Assembly: GCF_013410215.1 (NCBI RefSeq)
Contig: NZ_JACCFQ010000001.1
Location: 1,860,001 to 1,924,000 of the forward strand
Length of the DNA: 64,000 bases
DNA from: Nesterenkonia sandarakina
GTDB lineage: Bacteria; Actinomycetota; Actinomycetes; Actinomycetales; Micrococcaceae
Direction: 5' to 3'
Of this stretch, positions 1 through 7,362 are shown piece after piece. The notes beneath the pieces were generated by a model. That model ran no database searches. It was not told the DNA's origin and saw only the letters and a list, made by a program, of their open reading frames with translations. The first letter of the stretch is position 1; every line of letters starts with the position of its first letter. The position numbers and the translations under genes are program-made.

Positions 1-709
1 AGGAGATGATGCGCACCTCCTCGGCCTCGGTGAGTGCCTTGCCCACGTCCCCGCCGCCGGGCAGCAGGTGCAGCACGCCGGCGGGGAGCCCGGCCTCCTC
101 GAAGATCCGGGTGATGGCCACGCCGCCGGAGACGGTGGTGCGCGGATCCGGCTTCAGCAGCACGGCATTGCCCAGAGCGAGAGCTGGGGCCACGGACCGG
201 ATGGAGAGGATCAGCGGGAAGTTGAACGGGGATATCACCGAGACGACGCCGGCCGGGCGGCGCCGGGCGAAGGACCAGCGCGGCTGTTCAGTGGCCAGCA
301 CCTCACCGGACGGCGCCGAGGGCAGTGCGGCGGCCTCGAAGCACTCGGCCGCTGCGACGTGGGTCTCCAAGGCGGCCTTGGTCGGCACGCCGCCGGTCTC
401 CCGCACGATCCAGGTCTCGATCTCCTTGGCGTGTTCTTCGAAGAGGATTCCGGCGCGGCGCAGCACTGCGGCACGCTCGGAGTGCTTCATCGCGGCCCAC
501 TGCTTCTGGGCGGCGGCAGCGGCGGTGGCGGAATGCTCGACGTCGGCCACGGAGGCGCCGCCGGCGGTGCCGAGGCTCTCGCCTGTGGCGGGCTCGGTGA
601 TCGGGATCAGCTCGCCGCCGCCGGTCTGCCACTGTCCGGTGAAGATGTTGCTCTCCCAGCGGGAGTCGTCGAGGAGGGTGGTGGTGTCAAGAGCGGAGAT
701 GGTGGACAT
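1..709 (-). CDS. Aldehyde dehydrogenase family protein (N-terminal 236 residues; gene continues beyond the window)
   Basis: The minus-strand frame beginning with ATG at 709 stays open to the window edge. It reads as the N-terminal half of an NAD(P)-dependent aldehyde dehydrogenase, which oxidises an aldehyde to a carboxylic acid in the cytoplasm. PFNFP is at residues 161-165 and LLKPD, carrying the cofactor-binding lysine, at 184-188; both are conserved in the nucleotide-binding domain. The catalytic cysteine and glutamate lie outside the window. The long N-terminal region and the PFNFPLILSIRSVAPAL stretch resemble benzaldehyde or vanillin dehydrogenases, but the substrate cannot be settled from half a protein. 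The truncation is only the window boundary, not a pseudogene. Confidence 0.9.
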   Translation of the reverse strand, partial: MSTISALDTTTLLDDSRWESNIFTGQWQTGGGELIPITEPATGESLGTAGGASVADVEHSATAAAAAQKQWAAMKHSERAAVLRRAGILFEEHAKEIETWIVRETGGVPTKAALETHVAAAECFEAAALPSAPSGEVLATEQPRWSFARRRPAGVVSVISPFNFPLILSIRSVAPALALGNAVLLKPDPRTTVSGGVAITRIFEEAGLPAGVLHLLPGGGDVGKALTEAEEVRIIS

Positions 710-757
710 GGGTGTGACCTCTCAGGATGGTGAAGGCTGCACGGCACAATTGCCTAT

Positions 758-1123
758 CTACATAGTGATCTGTGACACAGATTTACTCAAGTCTCGCGGA
801 CGAATATGTCGATGCGCGCGGTCGGGGCGGGCCCGAAGGATTCGGGTGGAGATGACGCAGATCAGGGCCGCCAAAACGAGCGCCACGAGACTGATGACCT
901 GCGCCACCGGCCCCTTGGGCCATGACCGGCCCGTAAGCAAAGTTCCGAGAGTCTGGGACAACAGGGACCATAGGAGCACGAAGCCAAGGGTGAGCCCGAT
1001 CGCTCGGGCCCACCGGCGGGAACCGCGATGGGTGGCTGCGCGCGTGGTCGAGGCAGCTGGAGTGGGAATGCGTGGCAACGGCCTGCCCTCCATCTGGCAC
1101 GGCAAGCACTTGACTGGCCGCAC
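758..1123 (-). CDS. Small two-helix membrane protein of unknown function
   Basis: A 121-residue frame on the minus strand. It starts with a CxxC-like pair (CLPC, residues 6-9), then a basic stretch and two clear hydrophobic segments (about residues 42-64 and 74-94) ending in a basic tail, as expected for a two-span inner-membrane protein with cytoplasmic ends. No catalytic motif was recognised. It lies upstream of the aldehyde dehydrogenase in the same orientation, 48 bp away. The competing plus-strand frame has no such organisation. The start is uncertain because no strong ribosome binding site is visible. Confidence 0.55.
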   Translation of the reverse strand: MRPVKCLPCQMEGRPLPRIPTPAASTTRAATHRGSRRWARAIGLTLGFVLLWSLLSQTLGTLLTGRSWPKGPVAQVISLVALVLAALICVISTRILRARPDRAHRHIRPRDLSKSVSQITM

Positions 1124-1292
1124 ATCGTAGTTAACTTGAGGCCCACCGAGACAGGTCTCTTAGGTGGAACGATAGCTCCTGGTCCCGATCTTTGGCTCTG
1201 GAGCCGACGTCGGCCGCTGGGTGGGCCCGAGCCCTGGTGCTCGACCGGGTGGATCCGGTTGCCCGGACCCCCCGGTGTTCTCGAGACTGGGC

Positions 1293-1940
1293 CTACTGAC
1301 GAACCCAGTCCCCGCAGCGGCTGGTCTCGAAGGCCATGTCCGTCGGGGCGATGGTGACGTACGCGGATCCGCTGACGTTGTCGTTGGCCAGGATGTCGCC
1401 CAATGTGCCCGAGAAACCGGAGAGCCGCGCCCAGTAGCATCTGTCTCCTTCTGATCTGTAGGTTCCAGGCTGGATGTCCTCACCGACCATGTACACGCCC
1501 GAGCCTGGAATGGTGTTCTCCTCGATCTCGGTCTCCGAGGTGCTGATGCTTTCCTCGCGCTGATCAAGTTCCTCCTCCCGGGTGTCGAGATCGGAGGTGC
1601 GCTGCGCGAGCTCTTCACCGAGCTCATCGTTCTCTTCCTCGGCTGCGGTGATGGCCTCGCGGCGCCCCTCGAGATCCGCCGGTTCGACTTCTACCTCCAC
1701 CTCGACTTCCTCCGTGATCGTCTCGGTGACGACCTCCGGTTCTTCCTCTCCGCTGCTGCCGATCCCAACCCCAGCGAGCAGCGCTACGATGATCCCAGCG
1801 ATCCAAGGCCAGCGCCGTCGCTTCTTGGCTGGTGCTTCCGCGCCAGCCGCGGCGGGCGGGTAAGGCTGATACTGATCGTGGGCATACTGCGTATTCGGAT
1901 ACTGGTCTGCGGGGTGCTGATCCTGGTGCGAGTGATTCAT
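1293..1940 (-). CDS. Membrane-anchored coiled-coil protein with a secreted C-terminal domain
   Basis: The 215-residue product has a hydrophilic N-terminus rich in His, Gln, Tyr and Pro (1-36), a basic stop-transfer stretch KKRRR, one transmembrane helix (about 45-62), an acidic Val/Glu repeat, a heptad-like coiled coil (about 90-140) and a compact C-terminal domain of about 70 residues. That last domain has two cysteines and reads GVYMVGEDIQPGTYRSEG at its start; similar domains occur at the C-terminus of many actinobacterial secreted proteins and some prophage proteins. The topology suggests an extracellular sensor or wall-associated stalk, but no biochemical role can be assigned. Confidence 0.75.
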   Translation of the reverse strand: MNHSHQDQHPADQYPNTQYAHDQYQPYPPAAAGAEAPAKKRRRWPWIAGIIVALLAGVGIGSSGEEEPEVVTETITEEVEVEVEVEPADLEGRREAITAAEEENDELGEELAQRTSDLDTREEELDQREESISTSETEIEENTIPGSGVYMVGEDIQPGTYRSEGDRCYWARLSGFSGTLGDILANDNVSGSAYVTIAPTDMAFETSRCGDWVRQ

Positions 1941-2069
1941 GGTGTCCCTCTATCTCGAGTGATTCCCTGGTCTATCCAGAATCTGACACGTCGAGAACGA
2001 ATCTTCGGTGTCAGTGGAAATCACCCTAGATGTGACCACGGACATGAATCTCGGTCACAAGGAAACCAG

Positions 2070-3131
2070 CTACCCCAGCTCATCCTCCGTATACCGCCGC
2101 TGGGACTCGCGCTGGCCATGGGTGATCCGGCGGATGTCCATGCTCGAATCGAAGGTGGAGCCCACGGCTCCGGCCACGACCCCCATCGCGGCGCTGAGCC
2201 AGGCGATGTCCAGGTAGTTGAAGAAGCTGATCTCGCTGCCGATGAGATCTGCCAGGAAGTCTGGATCAATGACCACGAGCGCGCCGATGAGAATGGTCAC
2301 TACCAACGCCACGTAGAGCATCGACACCGCGATCAGCAGAGTCAGCACGGTCGACCCGTTGTAGAGCCAGAAGACCCGTGCCAGATCCTTGTTCGTGGGT
2401 CTGTCCCAGAGTCGATTGGTGAAGATCAGCCAGGCCACCATGCTCAGAATCACCGCAGCCCCGATGGAGAGCAGACGCGCCGTGCTCAAGGCGTCCGCCA
2501 TCTCCCAGATCGAGTAGTAGAAGATGCCGAAAGCACCTACCGCGGCTGCGCCGGCGAGAGCACCGGAGAGCTTCGGGGCGGTCCGGAAGGGGTCGTTGGC
2601 GACGGTCATGCCCAAGAGCGTGCGCACTTCGCCGGTGCCAGGATGGGCGAACAGGCGGTGCCGTTCGCTGGGCTCGACCGGCTGCCAACGGGTCCATCGC
2701 TGTCGGTACTCCTTCTGCAGCGGCCCGTGGGAATCCGGCAGCAGCCGCAGGAGGCAGTCCATGAAGATCTCACGGATCCGTCGCTTGGTCGAGAGCACTC
2801 CCAGCGTCGGGTAGGAGACGACCGCGGTCCGACTCTTGGCGAGGATCTCCGCCACCAGGGGTCGTCCTTCGACGTGTCGGGGGACCTCGGTGAGCATCAG
2901 GACGGCGTCGGCATCGAGGTGATCTGCGTCGAGCTCTCTCAGAGCCTCGATGTCCAGGCTCCCCTCCGGGGTGATCCGCAGACTTCGGATCTCGATCTCC
3001 ACTGTGACCTCGTCGACGAAGATGTCGCGCGCCTCGGCCAGGAACGCCTCCTCGATCTTCTTGATACGACGCGCGGCCACGCCGGGATCCGCGGCCAGCA
3101 TCACTCGGATGGGGGTGTCGGAGGATGACAT
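2070..3131 (-). CDS. Membrane protein with N-terminal cytosolic domain, unknown function
   Basis: A 353-residue product. Residues 1-180 form a soluble alpha/beta region beginning IRVMLAADPGVAARR and containing no membrane helix. Residues about 190-320 hold four or five hydrophobic segments (for example those starting LSGALAGAAAVGAF, LLSIGAAVILSMVAW and VALVVTILIGALVVI). The C-terminus is short and charged. The start at 3131 is preceded by an AGGAG-like sequence on the minus strand. No family signature was recognised with confidence. The soluble-plus-membrane layout would suit a regulated membrane protein. Confidence 0.75.
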   Translation of the reverse strand: MSSSDTPIRVMLAADPGVAARRIKKIEEAFLAEARDIFVDEVTVEIEIRSLRITPEGSLDIEALRELDADHLDADAVLMLTEVPRHVEGRPLVAEILAKSRTAVVSYPTLGVLSTKRRIREIFMDCLLRLLPDSHGPLQKEYRQRWTRWQPVEPSERHRLFAHPGTGEVRTLLGMTVANDPFRTAPKLSGALAGAAAVGAFGIFYYSIWEMADALSTARLLSIGAAVILSMVAWLIFTNRLWDRPTNKDLARVFWLYNGSTVLTLLIAVSMLYVALVVTILIGALVVIDPDFLADLIGSEISFFNYLDIAWLSAAMGVVAGAVGSTFDSSMDIRRITHGQRESQRRYTEDELG

Positions 3132-3305
3132 GGCTGGTGCTCCTTCTCTATCCCGTGCAGACCCAGGCCCCTATCGAGCAGGGATCCATACGAGGCGTCG
3201 ATCCGAGAGTAACGCTCCCGATGCCCAGCAGAACGTCGTTGTCCTCAACGCTGGTCTGTGATGGACTCGGGGAAGACAGTTCCGACCAGCAGAATGGAGG
3301 CTGAC

Positions 3306-4328
3306 ATGACCCGAATCGTCGTGCTGGCCACCGGGGGAACCATCTCTTCCCGTCCGAGCTCCGAGGGCGGCTCCCGCGCCAAGGACAGCGCCGCCGACCT
3401 GATCAGAGGTCTGGAGCTCCATGGACTCGACGATTTTGGTGTCGATGCCGACGGAGCCGGCATCGAGCTGGAGTCCGAGGACATCGCCGTGCAGAACTCC
3501 TTCAACTTCAGCTTCGCCGACCTCTCCCGGATCGCCCATGCGGTCGCTCGGATCCTGCGCCGGGAAGACGTCGACGGCGTCGTCGTCACCCATGGCACCG
3601 ACACCATGGAGGAGACTCTCGCCCTGCTCGGGTTCACCCACGATGATCCTCGGCCGGTGGTGCTCACCGGAGCCCAGCGCAGCCCAGATCAATTCGACAG
3701 TGACGGTCCCCGCAATCTGCATGATGCCGTCAGCACCGCTGCCTCCCCGGCGTCAAGAGGTCAAGGCACGCTGCTGGTCTTCGGCGGCGAGATCCACAGC
3801 GCACTTGGACTGCGCAAGAACCACACAGTGGCCCCTCAGCCCTTCGGCCACCGCAGCACCGGCACACTGGGCGCCGTCCTCGAGTCTGGCCCCCGCTACT
3901 TCGCGCAGGCTCTGACCCCGGACCCGCTCCCGCTGCCCAGCGCCGAGTTCGAGGAGCAGCGCGTGGACATGGTGCTGGGCTACCCCGGGGCCGACGCCGC
4001 GTTGATGCACGCCGCACTGGAGACCGGTGCCAACGGCGTCATCCTCCTGGGGGCAGGGGCAGGAAACCCCGGTGTCCCGCTGACCGAGGCCATCGCGCAG
4101 GCCACCGCCCAGGGAGTTTTAGTGGGTCTGGGGACCCGCACCGGGGCGGGGCCGGTCGCGGTGATCTACGGCGGCGGGGGAGCGGTGGACGCGGTCGCCG
4201 CCGGAGCCGTGCCGCTGGAAGACCTGCCCGCCACCCAGGCCAGAATCTTGATGGCGCTGCTGCTGAGCACCCACTCCTACAGCCAGGCCAAACAGAAGCT
4301 GCAGGCTCGGCTGAACGCGCAGAACTAG
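3306..4328 (+). CDS. L-asparaginase (type I/II asparaginase fold)
   Basis: Hydrolyses L-asparagine, and possibly glutamine, to the acid and ammonia. Both signature motifs are present: GGTIS with nucleophilic Thr12, and HGTDTMEET at residues 96-104 with the second Thr-Asp pair. The length of 340 residues is usual for the family. The frame is open from 3258, but ATG 3306 is chosen because GGAGG lies just upstream (3296-3300) and the protein then begins [14 protein letters not shown], as in homologues. No signal peptide is visible, so it is likely cytoplasmic. A deacetylase-family gene follows after 43 bp and may be co-transcribed. Confidence 0.92.
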   Translation: MTRIVVLATGGTISSRPSSEGGSRAKDSAADLIRGLELHGLDDFGVDADGAGIELESEDIAVQNSFNFSFADLSRIAHAVARILRREDVDGVVVTHGTDTMEETLALLGFTHDDPRPVVLTGAQRSPDQFDSDGPRNLHDAVSTAASPASRGQGTLLVFGGEIHSALGLRKNHTVAPQPFGHRSTGTLGAVLESGPRYFAQALTPDPLPLPSAEFEEQRVDMVLGYPGADAALMHAALETGANGVILLGAGAGNPGVPLTEAIAQATAQGVLVGLGTRTGAGPVAVIYGGGGAVDAVAAGAVPLEDLPATQARILMALLLSTHSYSQAKQKLQARLNAQN

Positions 4329-4371
4329 AACGCCAGACGCACCGCACAACACGAGAGAAGAGGTACCGAGC

Positions 4372-5262
4372 ATGGCCAAAGAGATCTACGTAGCACTGGG
4401 CATCGACGTCGACGCGGTCGGCGGCTGGCTCGGCTCCTACGGCGGCGAGGACTCCCCGGGCGACATCTCCCGCGGCATGTTCGCCGGTGAGGTCGGAGTT
4501 CCACGGCTGAACAAGCTGCTGGCCAAGTACGACCTGCCCTCGACCTGGTTCTGGCCCGGGCACTCCATCGAGACCTTCCCCGAGCAGTTCGACCAGGTCG
4601 TCTCCGCCGGACACGAGATCGGGGTCCACGGCTACAGCCACGAGAACCCGCTCGCGATGACCCGGGAGCAGGAGACCGAAATCCTGACTTACTGCATCGA
4701 CCTGATCGAGAAGCGGGCCGGCCGCCGTCCCACCGGCTACGTGGCCCCCTGGTGGGAGTTCTCCACCGTCACCAACGAGCTGCTGCTGGAACAGGGCATC
4801 AAGTATGACCACTCGCTGATGCACCGGGACTTCGAGCCCTACTACGTGCGGGTCGGGGACAAATGGGAGCAGTCGAAGATCGACTATGACCAGCCCGCCA
4901 GCTCCTGGATGAAGCCGCTGATCCGCGGCGAGGAGACCGACCTGGTGGAGATCCCGGCCTCCTGGTATCTCGATGACCTGCCCCCGATGATGTTCATCAA
5001 ATCCAGCCCCAACAGCCACGGGTTCGTGAACCCGCGCCAGCTCGAAGAGATCTGGCGGGACCAGTTCGACTGGGTCTACCGCGAGAACGACTACGCGGTC
5101 TTCACCATCACCATCCACCCCGACGTCTCCGGACGCCCTCAGGTGCTGTTGATGCTGGAGCGGCTGATCGAACACATCAACTCCCATGAGGGCGTGAAGT
5201 GGGCGCAGTTCAACGACATCGCCGATGACTTCCTCCGCCGCTCACCGCGCAAGGGCGCCTGA
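4372..5262 (+). CDS. Polysaccharide deacetylase (NodB/CE4) family protein
   Basis: A 296-residue NodB-fold hydrolase. The metal-binding set is visible as IDVDAV near the N-terminus (Asp12/Asp14) and HGYSH with His86 and His90. A later HPDVSGRP supplies the usual C-terminal histidine. The opening [12 protein letters not shown] and the lack of a signal peptide resemble the cytoplasmic HpPgdA/PuuE-like branch, whose members act on peptidoglycan or on cyclic amides such as allantoin and imides. Its position after an asparaginase makes a small-amide hydrolase plausible, but this is inference. It is followed by polyphosphate kinase 2 after 52 bp. Confidence 0.85.
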   Translation: MAKEIYVALGIDVDAVGGWLGSYGGEDSPGDISRGMFAGEVGVPRLNKLLAKYDLPSTWFWPGHSIETFPEQFDQVVSAGHEIGVHGYSHENPLAMTREQETEILTYCIDLIEKRAGRRPTGYVAPWWEFSTVTNELLLEQGIKYDHSLMHRDFEPYYVRVGDKWEQSKIDYDQPASSWMKPLIRGEETDLVEIPASWYLDDLPPMMFIKSSPNSHGFVNPRQLEEIWRDQFDWVYRENDYAVFTITIHPDVSGRPQVLLMLERLIEHINSHEGVKWAQFNDIADDFLRRSPRKGA

Positions 5263-5314
5263 CATACTGGCCCTGCCACCCCTGCCCCGCCGCCATCTGC
5301 CATAAGGAGACACC

Positions 5315-6373
5315 GTGTCCAAGAATGAGAAGAACCCCCACCGGCTCGATGTCCCCCTGGACGGGGTCCGCGGACCCAAGGGCGCGAAGAAGACCCCCTT
5401 CGACGGAGACCCCCGGTCGCTGTGGCGGGTGAACCAGTACCCCTCCCCGTTCACCCTCGACGACGTTCCGACTCGGAAGAAGATCGGGTTCAAGGGCAAG
5501 AAGGACGACGGCGAAGACGCGCTCGCCGAACGCGGCGAGATGCTCGCGGACCTGCAGGAGCTGATGTGGGCTCACGTGGTCTCCGCCTCCGAGACCGATC
5601 AGCGCGAGGTGGCCAAGGCCATCGCCACCCGGGTTCCGCGCCGTACCCCGCAGGAGAAGGCCCGCCGCGAGGAGCTGTTCTCTCCGGCGGTGGAAGAAGC
5701 GCTGAGCAAGCTGGCCCGCGGACCCCGGGTGCTGCTGGTGCTCCAGGGCATGGACGCCGCCGGCAAGGGCGGAGTGGTCAAGCAGGTGGTCACCTCCATG
5801 GACCCGATGGGGGTTGAGGTGGCCGGATTCGGCAAACCCACCCCGGCGGAGCAGCGCGAGCACTACCTGGAGCGGGTCATCCGGCGCCTGCCGCGGCCAG
5901 GTCACGTGGGCGTCTTCGACCGCTCCCACTACGAGGACGTCCTGGTTCCCAGCATCACCGGCACTGAAAGCCCGGAGGAGGTCGATCGTCGCATCGAGGC
6001 GCTGATCCTCTTCGAACGCGAACTGGTCCGGCTGGGCTTCGTCATCATCAAGGTCAAGCTGCTGATCTCCCAGGAGGAACAGCTGGACCGGCTGGTCTCC
6101 CGGCTGGACCGGGAAGAGAAGCACTGGAAGTACGACCCCTCCGACGCCGACGCGCGGGCCGAGTTCGACACCTACCAGGAGCTCTACTCGCGGGTCATGG
6201 AAGCCACCGACGCCGACCACGCCCCCTGGCATGCGATCGGCGCAGACCGCAAGTGGTACTCCCGGCTCGCAGTCCAGGAGCTGCTCATCGCCGCGTTCTC
6301 GGACCTGAAGCTGCGCTGGCCCGCAGCGGATTATGACGTGGAGGCCGAGCGCGAGCGGCTGCTGAAGTCCTGA
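5315..6373 (+). CDS. ppk2: Polyphosphate kinase 2 family protein
   Basis: Transfers phosphate between polyphosphate and nucleotides (ADP/GDP or AMP). Walker A GMDAAGKGG is at residues 145-153 and the Walker B/lid region FDRSHYED at 201-208; both are diagnostic of PPK2. At 352 residues it carries about 100 residues of N-terminal extension before the catalytic core, as in many actinobacterial members. The start is GTG at 5315 with AAGGAG six bases upstream. Whether it favours NDP synthesis or NMP phosphorylation cannot be decided from sequence alone. Confidence 0.93.
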   Translation: MSKNEKNPHRLDVPLDGVRGPKGAKKTPFDGDPRSLWRVNQYPSPFTLDDVPTRKKIGFKGKKDDGEDALAERGEMLADLQELMWAHVVSASETDQREVAKAIATRVPRRTPQEKARREELFSPAVEEALSKLARGPRVLLVLQGMDAAGKGGVVKQVVTSMDPMGVEVAGFGKPTPAEQREHYLERVIRRLPRPGHVGVFDRSHYEDVLVPSITGTESPEEVDRRIEALILFERELVRLGFVIIKVKLLISQEEQLDRLVSRLDREEKHWKYDPSDADARAEFDTYQELYSRVMEATDADHAPWHAIGADRKWYSRLAVQELLIAAFSDLKLRWPAADYDVEAERERLLKS

Positions 6374-6384
6374 GGCCCCACTGA

Positions 6385-6415
6385 CCGGGCGGCACCTAGG
6401 GGAGGGGCCGCCCGG
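6385..6415. terminator. Candidate bidirectional terminator hairpin
   Basis: A perfect 9-bp inverted repeat, CCGGGCGGC (6385-6393) and GCCGCCCGG (6407-6415), lies between the convergent ppk2 and DUF805 genes. There is no T-tract, so it is a probable rather than proven terminator. The right arm overlaps the last codons of the DUF805 gene. Confidence 0.5.
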
Positions 6416-6875
6416 CGTCCGGGTTCTGGTGGTGGGCCTCGAGCGGGTACTCCCACTTGTGGCTTCGCCTGTCGAGGCGCGTGGGCAACAACATCAGGAT
6501 CAGAACGGTCAGGGGGCCGAACACGGGGACCAGGACCACGAAGTACAACGGTCCGGGGAATCCGGCATCGTGCAGTCTGCGCCAGCTCAGGGCGAGCATC
6601 GGGAGAAACGTGACGAGACCCCAGACGAAGGTCGCCAGCGAGCTGGCCAGGACCAGTCCCTCGACGTTCCCGGTGCCCTGAGTCAGGTCGAAGTATCCAA
6701 GAGCAGGGTCATAGGTACGCAGGTAGGGGATCGAGATCAGCCCGCCCACGACGGTCATGAAGAGCTGAACCCACCAGTATTCGCTGCGCGAGGCGTACCC
6801 CTTGAAATGGGCGTACTTCCCGAAAAAGCGCCGCACGGCTTGGCCCAGCGTGGCGCCGTAGAGCGGCTCATTCAA
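6396..6875 (-). CDS. DUF805 family inner-membrane protein
   Basis: A 159-residue protein with the DUF805 pattern: an N-terminal amphipathic region (FFGKYAHFKGYASRSEYWW), four hydrophobic helices and the LSWRRLHDAGFPG loop conserved in the family (E. coli YhaH/YhaI type). The molecular role of the family is unknown. Transcription converges with ppk2. Confidence 0.9.
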   Translation of the reverse strand: MNEPLYGATLGQAVRRFFGKYAHFKGYASRSEYWWVQLFMTVVGGLISIPYLRTYDPALGYFDLTQGTGNVEGLVLASSLATFVWGLVTFLPMLALSWRRLHDAGFPGPLYFVVLVPVFGPLTVLILMLLPTRLDRRSHKWEYPLEAHHQNPDAGRPLP

Positions 6876-6958
6876 CGAGGGACCCGGGGCTGCGGGGGCC
6901 TTGGAGGGGTTGTTGTCGTGGATGTTCAGCTCCGGTGTCGATAGTCGGATCGTACATG

Positions 6959-6975
6959 TTCGACCTTAGGTCGAA
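6959..6975. promoter_or_regulatory. 17-bp palindrome upstream of the MazG/helicase module (candidate operator)
   Basis: TTCGACCTTAGGTCGAA is a perfect 8-bp inverted repeat around one central base. It lies 67 bases before the MazG-like start and within the intergenic region facing DUF805. Its size and symmetry suit a dimeric repressor site. It does not match the actinobacterial LexA box spacing. Confidence 0.5.
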
Positions 6976-7041
6976 GAGTGGTGATATAGGAAGAGCCCGT
7001 CGGGCGCTAGCAGGATGCGAACGCCGAGGTAGCGTATATGT

Positions 7042-7362
7042 ATGTCGTCTCCAGAGACCAAAGCCGCAGTCAGGAATTTCGTTGCTGAGCGCGAATGGGG
7101 GCAGTTCCACAGCCCTGGAAACCTCATCAAAAGCATTGCCATAGAGTCCGGCGAACTTTTGGAGTGCATGCAGTGGAGTGAAGACATTGATCCAGCGCGC
7201 GTCCGTTCGGAGTTGGCTGACGTCCTGACCTACGCCTATCTCTTGGCCGATCGCATGGGCTGGGACCCTGACGAAGTCGTCCTAGCTAAGCTTCACGAGA
7301 CCAGCGCCAAGTACCCGGTAGAGAAGGCGAGGGGGAAGAGCACCAAGTATGACCAGCTTTGA
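7042..7362 (+). CDS. MazG-like nucleotide pyrophosphohydrolase
   Basis: A 106-residue all-alpha NTP pyrophosphohydrolase of the MazG/RS21-C6 (dCTPase) type, expected to cleave a nucleoside triphosphate to the monophosphate plus PPi. The metal-binding EXXE (Glu35, Glu38, with Glu41 close by) and EXXD (Glu57, Asp60) are intact, and the WGQFHSPGNL opening is typical of the subgroup. The last 14 bases overlap the next gene, which indicates translational coupling with the GIY-YIG/DUF2075 protein. Base composition is lower in GC than the flanking housekeeping genes, consistent with horizontal transfer. Only a weak ribosome binding site precedes ATG 7042. Confidence 0.88.
   Translation: MSSPETKAAVRNFVAEREWGQFHSPGNLIKSIAIESGELLECMQWSEDIDPARVRSELADVLTYAYLLADRMGWDPDEVVLAKLHETSAKYPVEKARGKSTKYDQL

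Noticed and set aside
6-1130. Long plus-strand frame over the aldehyde dehydrogenase
   Set aside because: Antisense to a clear aldehyde dehydrogenase; high-GC codon bias produces such shadows, and its residues are Arg/Ala/Ser-rich without motifs.
1878-3128. 416-residue plus-strand frame
   Set aside because: Complements the membrane-protein gene on the minus strand; His/Gln/Gly-rich shadow composition.
6946-6975. LexA box upstream of the MazG/helicase module
   Set aside because: TGTTCGA is present but no TCGAACA half-site lies at the required spacing; the real dyad is the 17-bp palindrome.
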